From positions 1 to 22,273 of the forward strand of contig DATKYB010000121.1 in NCBI GenBank assembly GCA_035528715.1: a stretch of DNA of 22,273 nucleotides. Reading direction: 5' to 3'. This stretch comes from Nitrospinota bacterium (GTDB taxonomy: Bacteria > JADFOP01 > DATKYB01). The notes under the pieces are model-generated. The model was not told the origin of the DNA, ran no database searches, and saw only the letters and a list, made by a program, of their open reading frames with translations. How positions within the stretch are numbered: position 1 is the first letter of the stretch; each line of letters opens with the position of its first letter. Shown here one piece after another: positions 1-7,970 of this stretch. A program made the translations under genes and the position numbers.

Positions 1-111
1 GCTCAAAACCTTCGTGATCGCCGACGTCAACGTCGTCTTCCCATGATCAACATGACCTATCGTCCCAACATTTATATGAAGCTTGGTACGCTGAAATTTC
101 GCCTTTGACAT
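1..111 (-). CDS. tuf: Elongation factor Tu, N-terminal fragment
   Basis: This is the first 37 codons of EF-Tu, cut by the window edge. EF-Tu is the GTPase that brings aminoacyl-tRNA to the ribosomal A site. The fragment starts [10 protein letters not shown] and holds the P-loop GHVDHGKTT (about residues 19-27), which is diagnostic of translational GTPases. The start is the ATG complementary to 109-111, preceded by a GGAGG-type ribosome binding site at about 119-126. It is the last visible member of an operon with four tRNA genes upstream, as in the E. coli tufB operon. The G domain remainder and domains 2 and 3 lie outside the window. Confidence 0.96.
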   Translation of the reverse strand, partial: MSKAKFQRTKLHINVGTIGHVDHGKTTLTSAITKVLS

Positions 112-152
112 CCCCTAACCCTCCTCTGTGCTTGTTAAAAATTCTAACATTT

Positions 153-227
<75 letters not shown>

Positions 228-292
228 AATTCTTTGTATAAAATTCTTATTTATTATATAAAAAAGGATGTCGCTTTCTCTTTATCTTTTAC

Positions 293-369
293 TGGAGCGG
301 GAAACGGGACTCGAACCCGCGACCCTCAGCTTGGAAGGCTGATGCTCTAGCCAACTGAGCTATTCCCGC
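293..369 (-). tRNA. tRNA-Gly (anticodon TCC)
   Basis: The acceptor stem GCGGGAA pairs with TTCCCGC, followed by T and an encoded CCA. The anticodon loop CTTCCAA gives TCC, which reads GGA and GGG codons. It has a standard GTTCGAGTC T-loop. It lies between the Tyr and Thr(GGT) tRNAs of the tuf operon. Confidence 0.96.
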
Positions 370-394
370 CTTAAAAACAAAAAATAAATCTTAG

Positions 395-480
395 TGGTGG
401 GGAGGGGAGGATTCGAACCTCCGAAGGCATAAGCCGACAGATTTACAGTCTGTTCCCTTTAACCGCTCGGGAACCTCCCC
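395..480 (-). tRNA. tRNA-Tyr (anticodon GTA)
   Basis: This is an 86-base class II tRNA with a long variable arm. The acceptor GGGGAGG pairs with CCTCCCC, followed by A and an encoded CCA. The anticodon loop CTGTAAA gives GTA. The long variable arm and the anticodon together identify tRNA-Tyr. It is the second gene of the tRNA-tuf operon. Confidence 0.96.
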
Positions 481-494
481 GCAAATATACACTC

Positions 495-569
495 TGGAGC
501 CGATGAGAGGATTTGAACCTCCAACCTGCTGATTACAAATCAGCTGCTCTGCCATTGAGCTACATCGGC
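495..569 (-). tRNA. tRNA-Thr (anticodon TGT)
   Basis: The acceptor GCCGATG pairs with CATCGGC, then T and an encoded CCA. The anticodon loop TTTGTAA in a GCTGA/TCAGC stem gives TGT, which reads ACA. It is the promoter-proximal gene of the tRNA(Thr-Tyr-Gly-Thr)-tuf operon. Confidence 0.96.
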
Positions 570-617
570 TCTTAAATATAAAACGAAATTATTGATTAAG
601 ATAAATAGAAAAGAGTA

Positions 618-646
618 AATTTAACGTATTTAAATATTTTTGTCAA
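618..646 (-). promoter_or_regulatory. Promoter for the tRNA-tuf operon
   Basis: On the minus strand a perfect -35 TTGACA (641-646) is followed after 17 bp by a -10-like TAAATT (618-623). The predicted transcription start is near 611, about 40 bases before the first tRNA. The -35 box lies inside the last codons of rlmB, so the stable-RNA operon can be driven independently of the upstream genes. It is a consensus match only, with no experimental evidence. Confidence 0.7.
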
Positions 647-1403
647 CTTTTTTATTATGGATTTTTACCCTTTGTCTTAATATTTCGTAAATAATTATAG
701 CAGATGCCGACGATACATTAAGGGAATTTATCCTTCCTTTCATAGGAATTGAAATGAGTATATCGCATTTTTCTTTGACCAATTTCTTTATCCCCTCCTT
801 CTCATTCCCCATAACAACCCCCAGCGGTCCATTGAGATTTTGGTTATAGATCGGCTTTTTAACCTTTTCATCCGCTCCCACAATCCAAAAACCCTTTTTT
901 TTCAAATATTCTATTGTTCTCGAAATATTGATTACCCTCGCCATCTTCATATACTCCAGGGCTCCAGCAGAGGTTCTGGCAACTGCAGGTGTGACCCCAA
1001 CCGCCCTATTTTTAGGAAGAATAATTCCTTCCACCCCCAGAGCTTCTGCAGATCGAATTATAGCCCCTAGATTTTGGGGATCTGTGATTCCATCTAGAAT
1101 TAAAAGGATAGGGTCACTCCTCTTTTCTAAAGAAATATGAACCAAATCTTCAATTTCAACGAACCTTTTAGCAGAAACAATTGCCACTACTCCTTGATGC
1201 TTCCATGTCCCAGAAAGTGTATCTATTCTTTGTTTGTTCCTTAAACTTAACTTGATATTTTTGTTTCTGGCCAGTGTTTTAATCTCACTTATATCTTTTC
1301 CCTTTTTTTGATATGCAATGATTATTTCTGATATATCTCTCGCTTCTGATTTAATGGCTTCTAAGACAGGATAGATACCGTAAATTACCTTTTCACCTTC
1401 CAT
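630..1403 (-). CDS. rlmB: 23S rRNA 2'-O-methyltransferase, RlmB/TrmH family
   Basis: This SPOUT-class (TrmH family) RNA 2'-O-ribose methyltransferase has 257 residues, the usual family length. RlmB methylates G2251 of 23S rRNA with S-adenosylmethionine. An N-terminal substrate-binding domain covers about residues 5-80. The knotted SPOUT domain follows, with motif 1 NLGAIIRSAE at 111-120 (R117 being the likely catalytic arginine), motif 2 around GPLGVVMGNEKEGI at 192-205, and motif 3 SLNVSSASAI at 227-236. The start codon overlaps the 3' end of cysS by 19 bp, and a GAGGGA ribosome binding site precedes it. The tRNA-tuf promoter is embedded in its last codons. The exact rRNA target is inferred from family and gene context; another TrmH-type target cannot be excluded. 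Confidence 0.93.
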   Translation of the reverse strand: MEGEKVIYGIYPVLEAIKSEARDISEIIIAYQKKGKDISEIKTLARNKNIKLSLRNKQRIDTLSGTWKHQGVVAIVSAKRFVEIEDLVHISLEKRSDPILLILDGITDPQNLGAIIRSAEALGVEGIILPKNRAVGVTPAVARTSAGALEYMKMARVINISRTIEYLKKKGFWIVGADEKVKKPIYNQNLNGPLGVVMGNEKEGIKKLVKEKCDILISIPMKGRINSLNVSSASAIIIYEILRQRVKIHNKKVDKNI

Positions 1404-2848
1404 TTTGTCCCTCGAGCTGTATCTTCTAATATTATTCCTTTTAGATTGAGATATTCCCTGATCTCATCAGCCTTATTCCAATCTTTTTTTGCCCGTGCAG
1501 CATTTCTTTCTTTAATCAACGACTCAATCCTATCAGTAGTCAATTCAACCTCTTTTTCTAAATCTATTCTCTTCGTATCCTGAAACCACTCCTCTGTTTC
1601 TAATTTAAAAAGTCCAAGGATGTTCCCGATATCTTTAAAAGTGTCTTTAAGTGGAATAAAGGTCTTACTATTGAAAAGATTCCCTTTTCTCTCAATATTA
1701 TCTAAAATTTGGTTGAAAACTCGAACGGTATCGAATATTTCACCCAGTACCCTCGCAGTATTAAAATCATCATCCATGGCATCTTTAAATTTTATTCTCA
1801 ATCTCTCTGACAAATCTCTTATTTCTCTCCTGGTATCAGTATCTTCGGTTTCCCCTTTTTCTAAATCATTTATCTTTCTCATCATTGTATAAAAACGATC
1901 CAAGGCAGACTGAGAGTCTAATAGGTTTTTATCATTGAAATCAATAGGGCTCCTATAATGATTAGATAACAGAAATAATCGTACAACCTCAGGATGGAAA
2001 CTTTGCAAGATCTCTTTTATGGTAAAAAAGTTTCCGAGAGATTTTGACATCTTTTCTTGATCTATGAAAACAAACCCGTTATGAATCCAATAGTTAACAA
2101 ATGGCTTATCCGTAAATGCCTCTGACTGGGCTATCTCATTTTCATGATGGGGAAATATGAGATCTTTTCCACCGCCATGGATATCAAGGGTTTCTCCCAG
2201 ATATTTCTGACTCATCACTGAACACTCTATATGCCAACCAGGTCTTCCTGGGCCCCAAGGACTATCCCATGAAGGTTCATTCGGTTTGCTTGACTTCCAA
2301 AGGGCAAAATCGAGGGGATTTGTTTTTTTTTCATCAATCTCAATCCGGGCTCCTGCCTCCATCTCCTCTAAATTTCTTCCAGAAAGCTTGCCATAGTCTT
2401 TCTTTTTTTCTACCGAAAAAAACACATCCCCATCTTTTACATATCCATAACCCTTCTCTATAATCCCTTTTATTAGATCAATCATATCCAAGATATGTTC
2501 AGAGGCCTTAGGTTCAACCGTTGGCTTTTTAACACCCAAAGCATCCATATCTATGGTAAACTCTTTTATATATTTCTCTGCAATCTCTTTAAAATCCACT
2601 TTTTCTTTGTTAGCCTTGTTTATAATCTTGTCATCCACATCAGTAAAGTTCCTTACATAGACAACATCATAACCTAAAAAGAGAAGATAACGATAGATAA
2701 CATCAAAAACAATGGCGGCCCTCGCATGTCCTAAATGACAGTAATCGTAAGCGGTGATTCCACATGCATACATCCCAACTTTTCCCTGCTTTGTTGGGAC
2801 AAATTCCTCTTTTTTTCTAGATAGAGTATTGTATATCTTAAGAGACAT
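1385..2848 (-). CDS. cysS: Cysteinyl-tRNA synthetase
   Basis: This class I aminoacyl-tRNA synthetase charges tRNA-Cys with cysteine. Its 487 residues match the usual length. The HIGH motif appears as HLGH (residues 38-41) and KMSKS at 266-270. The four zinc ligands that discriminate cysteine are present at the E. coli spacing: C29, C209 (WHIECS), H234 and E238 (FPHHENE). The DALR anticodon-binding region follows the KMSKS loop and the C-terminus is a short basic helix. An AAAGG ribosome binding site precedes the ATG. It overlaps rlmB by 19 bp and lies 43 bp after ispF, so it is probably co-transcribed with ispD, ispF and rlmB. Its cognate tRNA-Cys gene is at 16100-16174. Confidence 0.97.
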   Translation of the reverse strand: MSLKIYNTLSRKKEEFVPTKQGKVGMYACGITAYDYCHLGHARAAIVFDVIYRYLLFLGYDVVYVRNFTDVDDKIINKANKEKVDFKEIAEKYIKEFTIDMDALGVKKPTVEPKASEHILDMIDLIKGIIEKGYGYVKDGDVFFSVEKKKDYGKLSGRNLEEMEAGARIEIDEKKTNPLDFALWKSSKPNEPSWDSPWGPGRPGWHIECSVMSQKYLGETLDIHGGGKDLIFPHHENEIAQSEAFTDKPFVNYWIHNGFVFIDQEKMSKSLGNFFTIKEILQSFHPEVVRLFLLSNHYRSPIDFNDKNLLDSQSALDRFYTMMRKINDLEKGETEDTDTRREIRDLSERLRIKFKDAMDDDFNTARVLGEIFDTVRVFNQILDNIERKGNLFNSKTFIPLKDTFKDIGNILGLFKLETEEWFQDTKRIDLEKEVELTTDRIESLIKERNAARAKKDWNKADEIREYLNLKGIILEDTARGTKWKVKR

Positions 2849-2891
2849 TGTCTAACCTTTCATTAAATACTTGCATTTCTGCAATCACGGA

Positions 2892-3365
2892 TCAAATCTC
2901 TATTAAAGATACTACTGAATAGGCAGAAATACCTTCTCCCTTTCCTATAAAACCAAGCCCTTCAGTAGTTGTGGCTTTAATGTTAATTTTATCTATATCT
3001 ATATCTAGAATATTGCCAATGTTCTGCTTTATTTCTGGAACATAACTGTTTATCTTGGGTCTTTGTGCAACAACAATTGAATCGATATTATTTATCATAA
3101 ATCCTTTTGATCTCATTATTTGCGCTACCTCTTTCAGCAACTCTAGACTGGGTATATCCTTATACTCTGGATTGTCATCAGGAAAGTGCTTTCCGATATC
3201 CCCTTCGCAGAGAGCACCCAGGATTGCATCACAGATAGAATGTAGGAGTGTGTCTGCGTCTGAATGCCCTAAAAGACCTTTTTCATAAGGTATTACCACA
3301 CCTCCCAATACTAACTTCCTGCCATCAACTAATCTATGAACATCATATCCTATACCGATACGCAT
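2892..3365 (-). CDS. ispF: 2-C-methyl-D-erythritol 2,4-cyclodiphosphate synthase
   Basis: IspF catalyses the fifth step of the MEP isoprenoid pathway, cyclising CDP-methylerythritol 2-phosphate to MEcPP with release of CMP. Its 157 residues are typical of the trimeric enzyme. The zinc ligands D8, H10 (in GIGYDVHRL) and H42 are visible. D56 in EGDIGKHFPD and the C-terminal TTTEGLGFIGKGEGI signature are also present. It follows ispD by about 50 bp on the same strand, so two MEP steps are adjacent but unfused. The ribosome binding site before the ATG is weak, suggesting partial dependence on translation of ispD. The MEP pathway implies isoprenoid synthesis without mevalonate. Confidence 0.97.
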   Translation of the reverse strand: MRIGIGYDVHRLVDGRKLVLGGVVIPYEKGLLGHSDADTLLHSICDAILGALCEGDIGKHFPDDNPEYKDIPSLELLKEVAQIMRSKGFMINNIDSIVVAQRPKINSYVPEIKQNIGNILDIDIDKINIKATTTEGLGFIGKGEGISAYSVVSLIEI

Positions 3366-3416
3366 ATTACCAATACAGTTACTATATAAAAGGTTTTTAT
3401 TTTAGGTTAATAAAGT

Positions 3417-4118
3417 TTAAGGTAATTTATTTGATCGGATTCTAAGCATGGTTTCCCCTAATGCAAGATCTTCTTGTGTGGTGATCTTTATATTATAGGG
3501 AGACCCCTTTACAATCTTTACCTGATATCCAGCCCATTCAACGATAGAGGCATCGTCTGTTGCATAATATCCTTCCTTAAAGGCCTTTTCAAAGGCCTTT
3601 TTAAGTATATCAAATTTGAAGGCTTGAGGGGTTAGAGCTTTCCAGATATGTTCCCGATTCAGGGTTCTGATAACCATACCTTCAGGTGATACCTCCTTGA
3701 TTGTATCAACCTCCGGAACAGCGACTGTAGCTGCACCATATTCCCTTGCCTCTTCAATCACATCTAAAAATATCTGAGAACTTACAAAAGGCCTCACACC
3801 ATCATGGATTACAACTAAATCAGTATCACTATCTAACTCTTTAATCCCATTATAGACCGAGTCCTGTCTCTCTCTCCCACCAGTAACTATCTTTTTAATC
3901 TTACTAAAATTATTTTTTCTGACGATCTCTTCTCTACAATATTTAATTTTATCTTTGGAAACGATTAAAAAGATTTCATTTATTTGATCACAGTCATGGA
4001 TTTTCTGAATGGTATGAGTTAAGATCGGTTTTTCTCTTAAAGATAAAAATTGCTTTGGAAAAGACTTTTCGAATCTCCTCCCCGTACCAGCAGCAGGAAT
4101 AATTGCTGCGATTCTCAT
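3417..4118 (-). CDS. ispD: 2-C-methyl-D-erythritol 4-phosphate cytidylyltransferase
   Basis: IspD transfers CMP from CTP to methylerythritol 4-phosphate, the third MEP-pathway step. The nucleotide-binding loop near the N-terminus reads AAGTGRRF...PKQF, matching the family AAGxGxRxxxxxPKQ pattern with its essential Arg and Lys. The VIHDGVRPFV and ATDDASIVE segments (metal and substrate binding) are also present. Length, about 233 residues, is normal. A GTG directly precedes the ATG chosen here; the ATG gives the family-typical N-terminus MRIAAIIPA, and an AAGGA site lies upstream of both. It sits between the PIN/TRAM protein and ispF, as in the Bacillus yac cluster. Confidence 0.95.
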   Translation of the reverse strand: MRIAAIIPAAGTGRRFEKSFPKQFLSLREKPILTHTIQKIHDCDQINEIFLIVSKDKIKYCREEIVRKNNFSKIKKIVTGGRERQDSVYNGIKELDSDTDLVVIHDGVRPFVSSQIFLDVIEEAREYGAATVAVPEVDTIKEVSPEGMVIRTLNREHIWKALTPQAFKFDILKKAFEKAFKEGYYATDDASIVEWAGYQVKIVKGSPYNIKITTQEDLALGETMLRIRSNKLP

Positions 4119-4200
4119 CACTTAAATTTCCTTTTCGAAATTCCCTCGTTTCATAAATAATGACTTTAATCTACTTGAAACTTGGAGATATTTTTAAGGA

Positions 4201-5223
4201 TTAGACAACCTCCTCTTTTGTAACCTCCTCTTTAGGTTTTGTAAATATCATTCTTCCAGCAGTTGTCTGTAAAACACTGGTTACTAAAACTTCTAAGTTT
4301 TGACCTATATGCCTTTTTGCATTATCCACAACAACCATTGTTCCGTCATCGAGGTATGCAACTCCCTGGCCGTATTCTTTCCCTTCTTTCAAAATATAAA
4401 CATTCATTACTTCTCCAGGTAAGACAACAGGCTTTAATGCATTGGCCAATTGATTTATATTTAAAACAGTAACACCCTGTAATTCTGCTACCTTATTTAA
4501 GTTGAAATCATTTGTGATTACCTTTCCTCCCAGCATTTTACCCAAAGCAACCAGTTTTGCATCTACCTCTTTTATCTTTGGAAAATCCTGATCAATAATC
4601 TTCAAATTTATATCTACATTCTTCTGCATCTTTTGAAGGATATCGAGTCCTCTTCTTCCTCTATTCCGCTTCAAAGAATCTGGTGAATCTGCAATCTGTT
4701 GAAGTTCATTTAAAACAAATTGTGGAATCATTAAGACACCCTCTAAAAAACTGGTTTCAGCAATATCAGCAATGCGACCATCAATGATAACACTGGTATC
4801 GAGAATCTTTATATTTTCTTCATCTATTCCAGTTTGAAACATCTTCTTAAATCCTGTCATCTCAAGCTCTTTAGACTTTTTTATCCCTAAAACCAATCCA
4901 ATATAACCAAAAACGGTACTGAAAAATATAGGGATAACCTTATTAAGAAGAGGGTTAGTTATATTAAGAGAAGAAAAGGTAAAGATTAGAAGATTTGCAA
5001 TAAAAAGGCCTAAGATAAAACCTAATAATCCTCCAAGAATAACTCGGTGCGACACTCTGACAAAATTCTTTTCTAATAATATAACAAAGATTGCAAGGGT
5101 AAAGCCTACACCTAAACCAATCAATGAAATGATATTATCCGTTTTATCAATCTGACAACCAATAAAATAACCCCCCCCTGCAAAAATTATGATTAAAACA
5201 AATCGAAAAAAGTTAATTCCCAT
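4201..5223 (-). CDS. yacL: PIN/TRAM-domain membrane protein (YacL family)
   Basis: This 340-residue membrane protein is a predicted ribonuclease of the PIN (PilT N-terminus) family. Four hydrophobic segments occupy about residues 4-22, 31-50, 61-83 and 96-115. A PIN domain covers about 138-262, with acidic residues D142, D148, E173, D221 and D239 that would hold catalytic Mg/Mn ions. A TRAM RNA-binding domain covers about 265-325. This arrangement matches YacL-type proteins found next to ispD in many Firmicutes and other phyla; the substrate is not established. The ribosome binding site (AAAGGAGGTGA) is near perfect and a TTGACT-17-TAAAAT promoter lies upstream. The gene probably heads a yacL-ispD-ispF-cysS-rlmB transcript. 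Confidence 0.9.
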   Translation of the reverse strand: MGINFFRFVLIIIFAGGGYFIGCQIDKTDNIISLIGLGVGFTLAIFVILLEKNFVRVSHRVILGGLLGFILGLFIANLLIFTFSSLNITNPLLNKVIPIFFSTVFGYIGLVLGIKKSKELEMTGFKKMFQTGIDEENIKILDTSVIIDGRIADIAETSFLEGVLMIPQFVLNELQQIADSPDSLKRNRGRRGLDILQKMQKNVDINLKIIDQDFPKIKEVDAKLVALGKMLGGKVITNDFNLNKVAELQGVTVLNINQLANALKPVVLPGEVMNVYILKEGKEYGQGVAYLDDGTMVVVDNAKRHIGQNLEVLVTSVLQTTAGRMIFTKPKEEVTKEEVV

Positions 5224-5276
5224 CTTATTTCACCTCCTTTCTCTCTAAGCTTTAATATTTTTCATTTAAACTTTAT

Positions 5277-5305
5277 ATTTTATTAATAAAATAATCAATA
5301 GTCAA
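5277..5305 (-). promoter_or_regulatory. Promoter for the yacL-ispD-ispF-cysS-rlmB genes
   Basis: On the minus strand a -35 TTGACT (5300-5305) is separated by exactly 17 bp from a -10 TAAAAT (5277-5282). The implied start near 5270 leaves a leader of about 45 bases carrying the AAAGGAGGTGA ribosome binding site. The rest of the 260-bp gap between radA and yacL (5224-5483) is AT-rich, and I see no hairpin terminator or further gene in it. Confidence 0.65.
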
Positions 5306-5483
5306 GTTTTAAACAAAAAGGGAATCTCCTCAATTTTTTATAAATAAAATAATATCAATAGGTTTATAGAATCACTTTTGTGTTTCATCTCTAAAATTTA
5401 AAGATGGAAACGCCCTTCAAAAAATTTTTTATTCTTTTAAAATCAATAAAATAGGATAAAAGGTAAACTTTATTCAATACTAC

Positions 5484-6848
5484 TTAGAGAAGGATTTCAA
5501 TAGCTTGATGGACGTTTTCTACTGGAATGATCTCTGCTGAGCCCTTTTTTTCTTTTAATGCTCCTTTTTGGGGAATAAGGCATCTTTTAAAACCCAATCT
5601 TTCAGATTCATTTATCCTTCTTTCAATATGAGAAACATTCCTTACCTCTCCCCCTAAGCCAACTTCTCCAACAACTATGGTATCTGAATCTACAGGTTTA
5701 TTCTTAAAACTTGAAGCAATCGCAATAATTATTCCAAGATCGATCGCAGGCTCATAGATTTTAACTCCCCCAGCTAAATTTACAAAAATATCCTGATTAT
5801 GGATTCTAAATCCGATCCTTTTTTCTAAAATGGCTATCAATAGTGAGACCCTATTATAATCTAGGCCTATTGTCATCCTTCTTGGTATCTGTAATATTGA
5901 TGGGGAGACCAATGTCTGAATCTCGACCATGATGGGCCTGCTCCCTTCCATACTTGGTACAATTACAGACCCAGGAACATTCTCGGAACGTTTAAGCAAA
6001 AATGCCTCAGATGGATTTGAAATCTCCTTGAGGCCCTCTCTCTCCATAGAGAATACTCCAATCTCATTTGTAGAACCAAAACGGTTCTTAACAGCTCTTA
6101 ATATTCGATAAGGATAATTTCTCTCCCCTTCAAAATACAACACCGTATCAACAATATGCTCCAAAACCTTTGGTCCGGCAATAGCACCATCTTTTGTAAC
6201 ATGGCCTATAATAAGTGTAGAAATCCCTATTGCTTTAGATAAAAACATTAGCTTTGAAGATACATCCCTAACTTGAGAAATACTCCCCGGTGCTGATTGA
6301 AGTTCTTCAGTATAAATTGTTTGGATTGAATCAATAACCAAAAATAATGGTTTAAACCTTTTAACCTCTTTTATTATTTCTTCAAAGCTTGTCTCTGAAA
6401 GGATAAAGAGATTCTCTGACAGGGTATTTAGCCTCTCTCCACGAAGTCTTATTTGACTAAAAGACTCTTCCCCAGAAACATAGAGAATTCTACCCCCTTT
6501 TTTAGCAATTCTTCCCATTGCTTGAAGAAGAAGGGTAGATTTTCCAATTCCAGGATCTCCACCAACCAGTACCACCGAGCCAGGAACAACCCCTCCTCCC
6601 AAAACCCTATCAAATTCTAAAATCTCAGAAGAGAGCCTCTTATTGAAGCTTTTATCTATATCTGTTATTGGAGTAGGTCCTTTTTTATCTGACTCAAGGA
6701 ATCGATAACTTTTTCTTAAGGACGTGGTTACCAGTTCTTTTTCTTCTACTAAAGTATTCCACTCATCACAACCAGGACACCTTCCCAGCCATTTTTGACT
6801 CTTATATCCACACGCTTGACAAAGAAAATAGGTCTTTTCTTTTGACAT
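5484..6848 (-). CDS. radA: DNA repair protein RadA (Sms)
   Basis: RadA is a RecA-related hexameric helicase that drives branch migration during recombinational repair. Its 454 residues match the family. In order there are an N-terminal four-cysteine zinc finger (C10, C13, C24, C27), a RecA-like ATPase with Walker A GGDPGIGKST (about 96-105) and Walker B LFLVIDSIQT (about 168-177), the RadA-specific KNRFG motif at 254-258, and a C-terminal Lon-protease-like domain (about 290-454) used as a DNA-binding scaffold. All key residues are intact. An AAAGG site precedes the ATG. It follows moaC by about 44 bp, so they may share a transcript. yacL downstream has its own promoter. Confidence 0.97.
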   Translation of the reverse strand: MSKEKTYFLCQACGYKSQKWLGRCPGCDEWNTLVEEKELVTTSLRKSYRFLESDKKGPTPITDIDKSFNKRLSSEILEFDRVLGGGVVPGSVVLVGGDPGIGKSTLLLQAMGRIAKKGGRILYVSGEESFSQIRLRGERLNTLSENLFILSETSFEEIIKEVKRFKPLFLVIDSIQTIYTEELQSAPGSISQVRDVSSKLMFLSKAIGISTLIIGHVTKDGAIAGPKVLEHIVDTVLYFEGERNYPYRILRAVKNRFGSTNEIGVFSMEREGLKEISNPSEAFLLKRSENVPGSVIVPSMEGSRPIMVEIQTLVSPSILQIPRRMTIGLDYNRVSLLIAILEKRIGFRIHNQDIFVNLAGGVKIYEPAIDLGIIIAIASSFKNKPVDSDTIVVGEVGLGGEVRNVSHIERRINESERLGFKRCLIPQKGALKEKKGSAEIIPVENVHQAIEILL

Positions 6849-6892
6849 AAAATAATGACCTTTTAGAATAATAAGTGATTGATCAGTTTTAG

Positions 6893-7375
6893 CTAAGATT
6901 TCCTTCTGATATACTCACCACTCTTACCCCCTCTTTTTTCTTCGAGTCTTATATCCGAAATCACCATATTCTTATCCACGGCCTTGCACATATCATATAT
7001 AGTCAAAGCTGCTACAGAAACCGATGTTAGGGCTTCCATCTCTACACCAGTCCTCCCAATCACCTTTACCCTAGACTCTATTTCTATATCACAATTCTCA
7101 ATCGAAGGTTTAAAATCTATATCTATACCTGTAATCTCTAAAGGATGGCACATCGGTATGAAATCTGATGTCTTTTTTGCCCCCATGATTCCAGCTACTC
7201 TGGCCACATCCAGTACATCTCCCTTTTTAATTCTTCCTTCCATTATCATCTTGAGAGTTTCGGCCTGCATTTTTACTCTCCCCTTTGCCACAGCCTCTCT
7301 CTTTGTAACCTTTTTCTCACTCACATCTACCATTTTTGACCTTCCCTCTTCGTCAAAGTGTGTGAATTTTTTCAT
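6893..7375 (-). CDS. moaC: Cyclic pyranopterin monophosphate synthase MoaC
   Basis: MoaC works with the radical-SAM enzyme MoaA in the first step of molybdenum cofactor synthesis, converting 3',8-cyclo-7,8-dihydro-GTP to cyclic pyranopterin monophosphate. The 160-residue product aligns throughout with E. coli MoaC as I recall it. The [10 protein letters not shown] segment (about 74-83), [11 protein letters not shown] (about 107-117) and YDMCKAVDK (about 127-135, with the catalytic Asp and Lys) are all present. A GAGGAT site lies before the ATG. No moaA or other moa gene is in the window. Its presence implies molybdo- or tungsto-enzymes, common in anaerobes. Confidence 0.96.
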   Translation of the reverse strand: MKKFTHFDEEGRSKMVDVSEKKVTKREAVAKGRVKMQAETLKMIMEGRIKKGDVLDVARVAGIMGAKKTSDFIPMCHPLEITGIDIDFKPSIENCDIEIESRVKVIGRTGVEMEALTSVSVAALTIYDMCKAVDKNMVISDIRLEEKRGGKSGEYIRRKS

Positions 7376-7621
7376 CTTTAAATCCTCAAAATTTGAATAT
7401 TTTTTTAATCGTGGATAAAATTAAAAAAACCTGCAGATTTTGTGGAAAAATTATAGTAGAACTGAAAATAGATACACCTTTATTATCAACTAAATATTCT
7501 TAATAAATCAAAAAAAGAAAGCTGCCAATTTCAGAAGAAATATATTTTCTTATCCCAAAAATTAAATTGATGAATAAGGAGAATAATCTGAAACCTTAGA
7601 TAAGATACCTAATTTTTATAG

Positions 7622-7840
7622 TTAAACTGATTCGACGCTTTTAATTTCAGGTATTTGTTCTTTTAGGCTCTGTTCAATACCCATCTTAAGAGTAATCTGA
7701 GCGCTTGGGCATCCAGAACAAGCACCCCGAAGCCTTACCTTTACTACACCATCAACCACATCTACTAGCTCAACATCACCACCATCTGCCTGAAGGGCTG
7801 GACGTATAGTCTCTAATACCTTTTCAACCTTTTCTTTCAT
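7622..7840 (-). CDS. NifU C-terminal-domain Fe-S cluster scaffold protein
   Basis: This 72-residue protein consists only of a NifU C-terminal (Nfu) domain. The conserved signatures ADGGDVEL (about 18-25) and RGACSGCPSAQITLK (about 38-52) are present, with the C41-x2-C44 pair that binds a labile [4Fe-4S] cluster between two subunits. Such stand-alone Nfu proteins carry clusters to apo-proteins. It lies between the activase gene, whose product needs a [4Fe-4S] cluster, and moaC, whose partner MoaA is an Fe-S enzyme. That is a suggestive but unproven link. A GAGGGTGAG ribosome binding site precedes the ATG. The 246 bp between it and moaC are AT-rich and show no gene. Confidence 0.93.
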   Translation of the reverse strand: MKEKVEKVLETIRPALQADGGDVELVDVVDGVVKVRLRGACSGCPSAQITLKMGIEQSLKEQIPEIKSVESV

Positions 7841-7970
7841 TCTTACTCACCCTCATCTAAAATTATTAAAAAACAAGAACAAAATTATTATTCTTTGATC
7901 ATTTATTTAATTATAGAAGAAAAAACCCTTTTTTCAATTAAAATAAATTTTTATTACTGGTTGTCTTTTG

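Noticed and set aside
7919-7935. GA6-CCC-T6C inverted repeat after the activase gene as a terminator
   Set aside because: The stem is almost entirely A-T and too weak, and such runs are common in this AT-rich sequence.
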